Of a stretch of DNA of 45,979 nucleotides, positions 45,720 through 45,979 are shown piece by piece. The stretch covers positions 1-45,979 of the IMG/VR virus record IMGVR_UViG_3300042923_000305, one strand, 5' to 3'. Origin of the DNA: a virus. A program made the translations under genes and the position numbers. The stretch's first letter is position 1. Every line of letters begins with the position of its first letter. Under the pieces are notes generated by a model. It saw only the letters and a list, made by a program, of their open reading frames with translations. It made no database searches and was not told the DNA's origin.

Positions 45720-45979
45720 GCAAAGAACTGCTAGAAACCCTTGAAACCTACAAAGCCCTCGAAGACGAGCGCATGCACGACTTTATCTACAAACACAACA
45801 ACATCCTACGGGAGATCAATAAAGTCGATCTCCCCGGATGCACCCCTTTCCAAATCGCAGAACTGGAATACAAATACTCAAATTGCAAACTGTACGCGCA
45901 CCTCATATCAAGCCATTTCCGCAAGCAGCAACGCTATCACGAGTCCATGGCTGAACAAGAGTACGCCAACGAGTACGAG
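45716..45979 (+). CDS. Unknown charged protein, N-terminal part of junction-spanning gene
   Basis: ATG 45716 overlaps the ERF stop (ATGA). The frame runs off the window end and continues in phase at position 2, ending at 328. See the entry at 2-328. Confidence 0.8.
   Translation, partial: MSKELLETLETYKALEDERMHDFIYKHNNILREINKVDLPGCTPFQIAELEYKYSNCKLYAHLISSHFRKQQRYHESMAEQEYANEYE
45853..45979. repeat. Terminal direct repeat, right copy
   Basis: Identical to 1-127. Confidence 0.95.

Overview
The window is a complete or near-complete genome of a temperate, short-tailed (podovirus-like) phage of a Gram-positive, probably spore-forming Bacillota host. Three things point to the host: nearly every gene has a strong AGGAGG-type ribosome binding site, the lysogeny and replication genes are of Bacillota-phage types (YopX, DnaD/DnaC-like pair, ArpU-like late regulator, large serine recombinase), and the phage carries its own homologue of the sporulation regulator SpoIIID. 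The first 127 bases recur exactly at the end (1-127 = 45853-45979), so the contig closes into a circle of about 45.85 kb, and one gene spans the junction.

Layout. (1) 42.5-46.0 kb and 0-3.0 kb: a rightward early operon of small genes, with SpoIIID-like and ERF annealing proteins and then Lar-like, HNH and YopX proteins. (2) 3.0-5.3 kb: a divergent Xre/ribbon-helix-helix control region, then a replication initiator and a DnaC-like loader; five 11-bp direct repeats inside the initiator gene mark a probable origin. (3) 5.3-12.6 kb: a long run of small, tightly coupled accessory genes, several of them mosaic paralogues, ending in a zinc-finger protein, a DUF1064 nuclease-like protein and a coiled-coil protein. 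(4) 12.67-13.38 kb: a leftward three-gene cassette with its own promoter and terminator. (5) 13.4-16.4 kb: an ArpU-like regulator, then a promoter, a tRNA-like structured RNA and a terminator, then small genes. (6) 16.4-36.4 kb: the virion operon, in the order terminase subunits, P22-size portal, scaffold, decoration protein, coat, tail adaptors, propeller-like hub, tailspike, [ribbon-helix-helix + secreted trypsin-like protease with its own promoter], ejection proteins of 500 and 1565 aa. No tape measure, tail tube or baseplate genes are seen. (7) 36.4-37.9 kb: holin-like membrane proteins and an amidase endolysin. (8) 38-42.5 kb: the lysogeny module, with a leftward serine recombinase and DUF4046 genes, a stand-alone LytTR protein, a 42-aa ORF convergent on the repressor gene, CI-like repressor, operators, Cro-like protein and a BRO/KilAC antirepressor.

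How it works together (inference). The CI/Cro-like pair acts at four to five 17-bp palindromes to choose between lysogeny and the rightward early operon; the antirepressor lies directly behind the fifth palindrome. Early transcription runs through the recombination and replication genes. The ArpU-like protein probably turns on the late genes, near the tRNA-like leader RNA. Two small cassettes (12.7-13.4 kb leftward; 29.3-30.1 kb with the protease) look like independently regulated morons. No gene-free stretch exceeds 300 bases; the longest, 14209-14505, holds the structured RNA.
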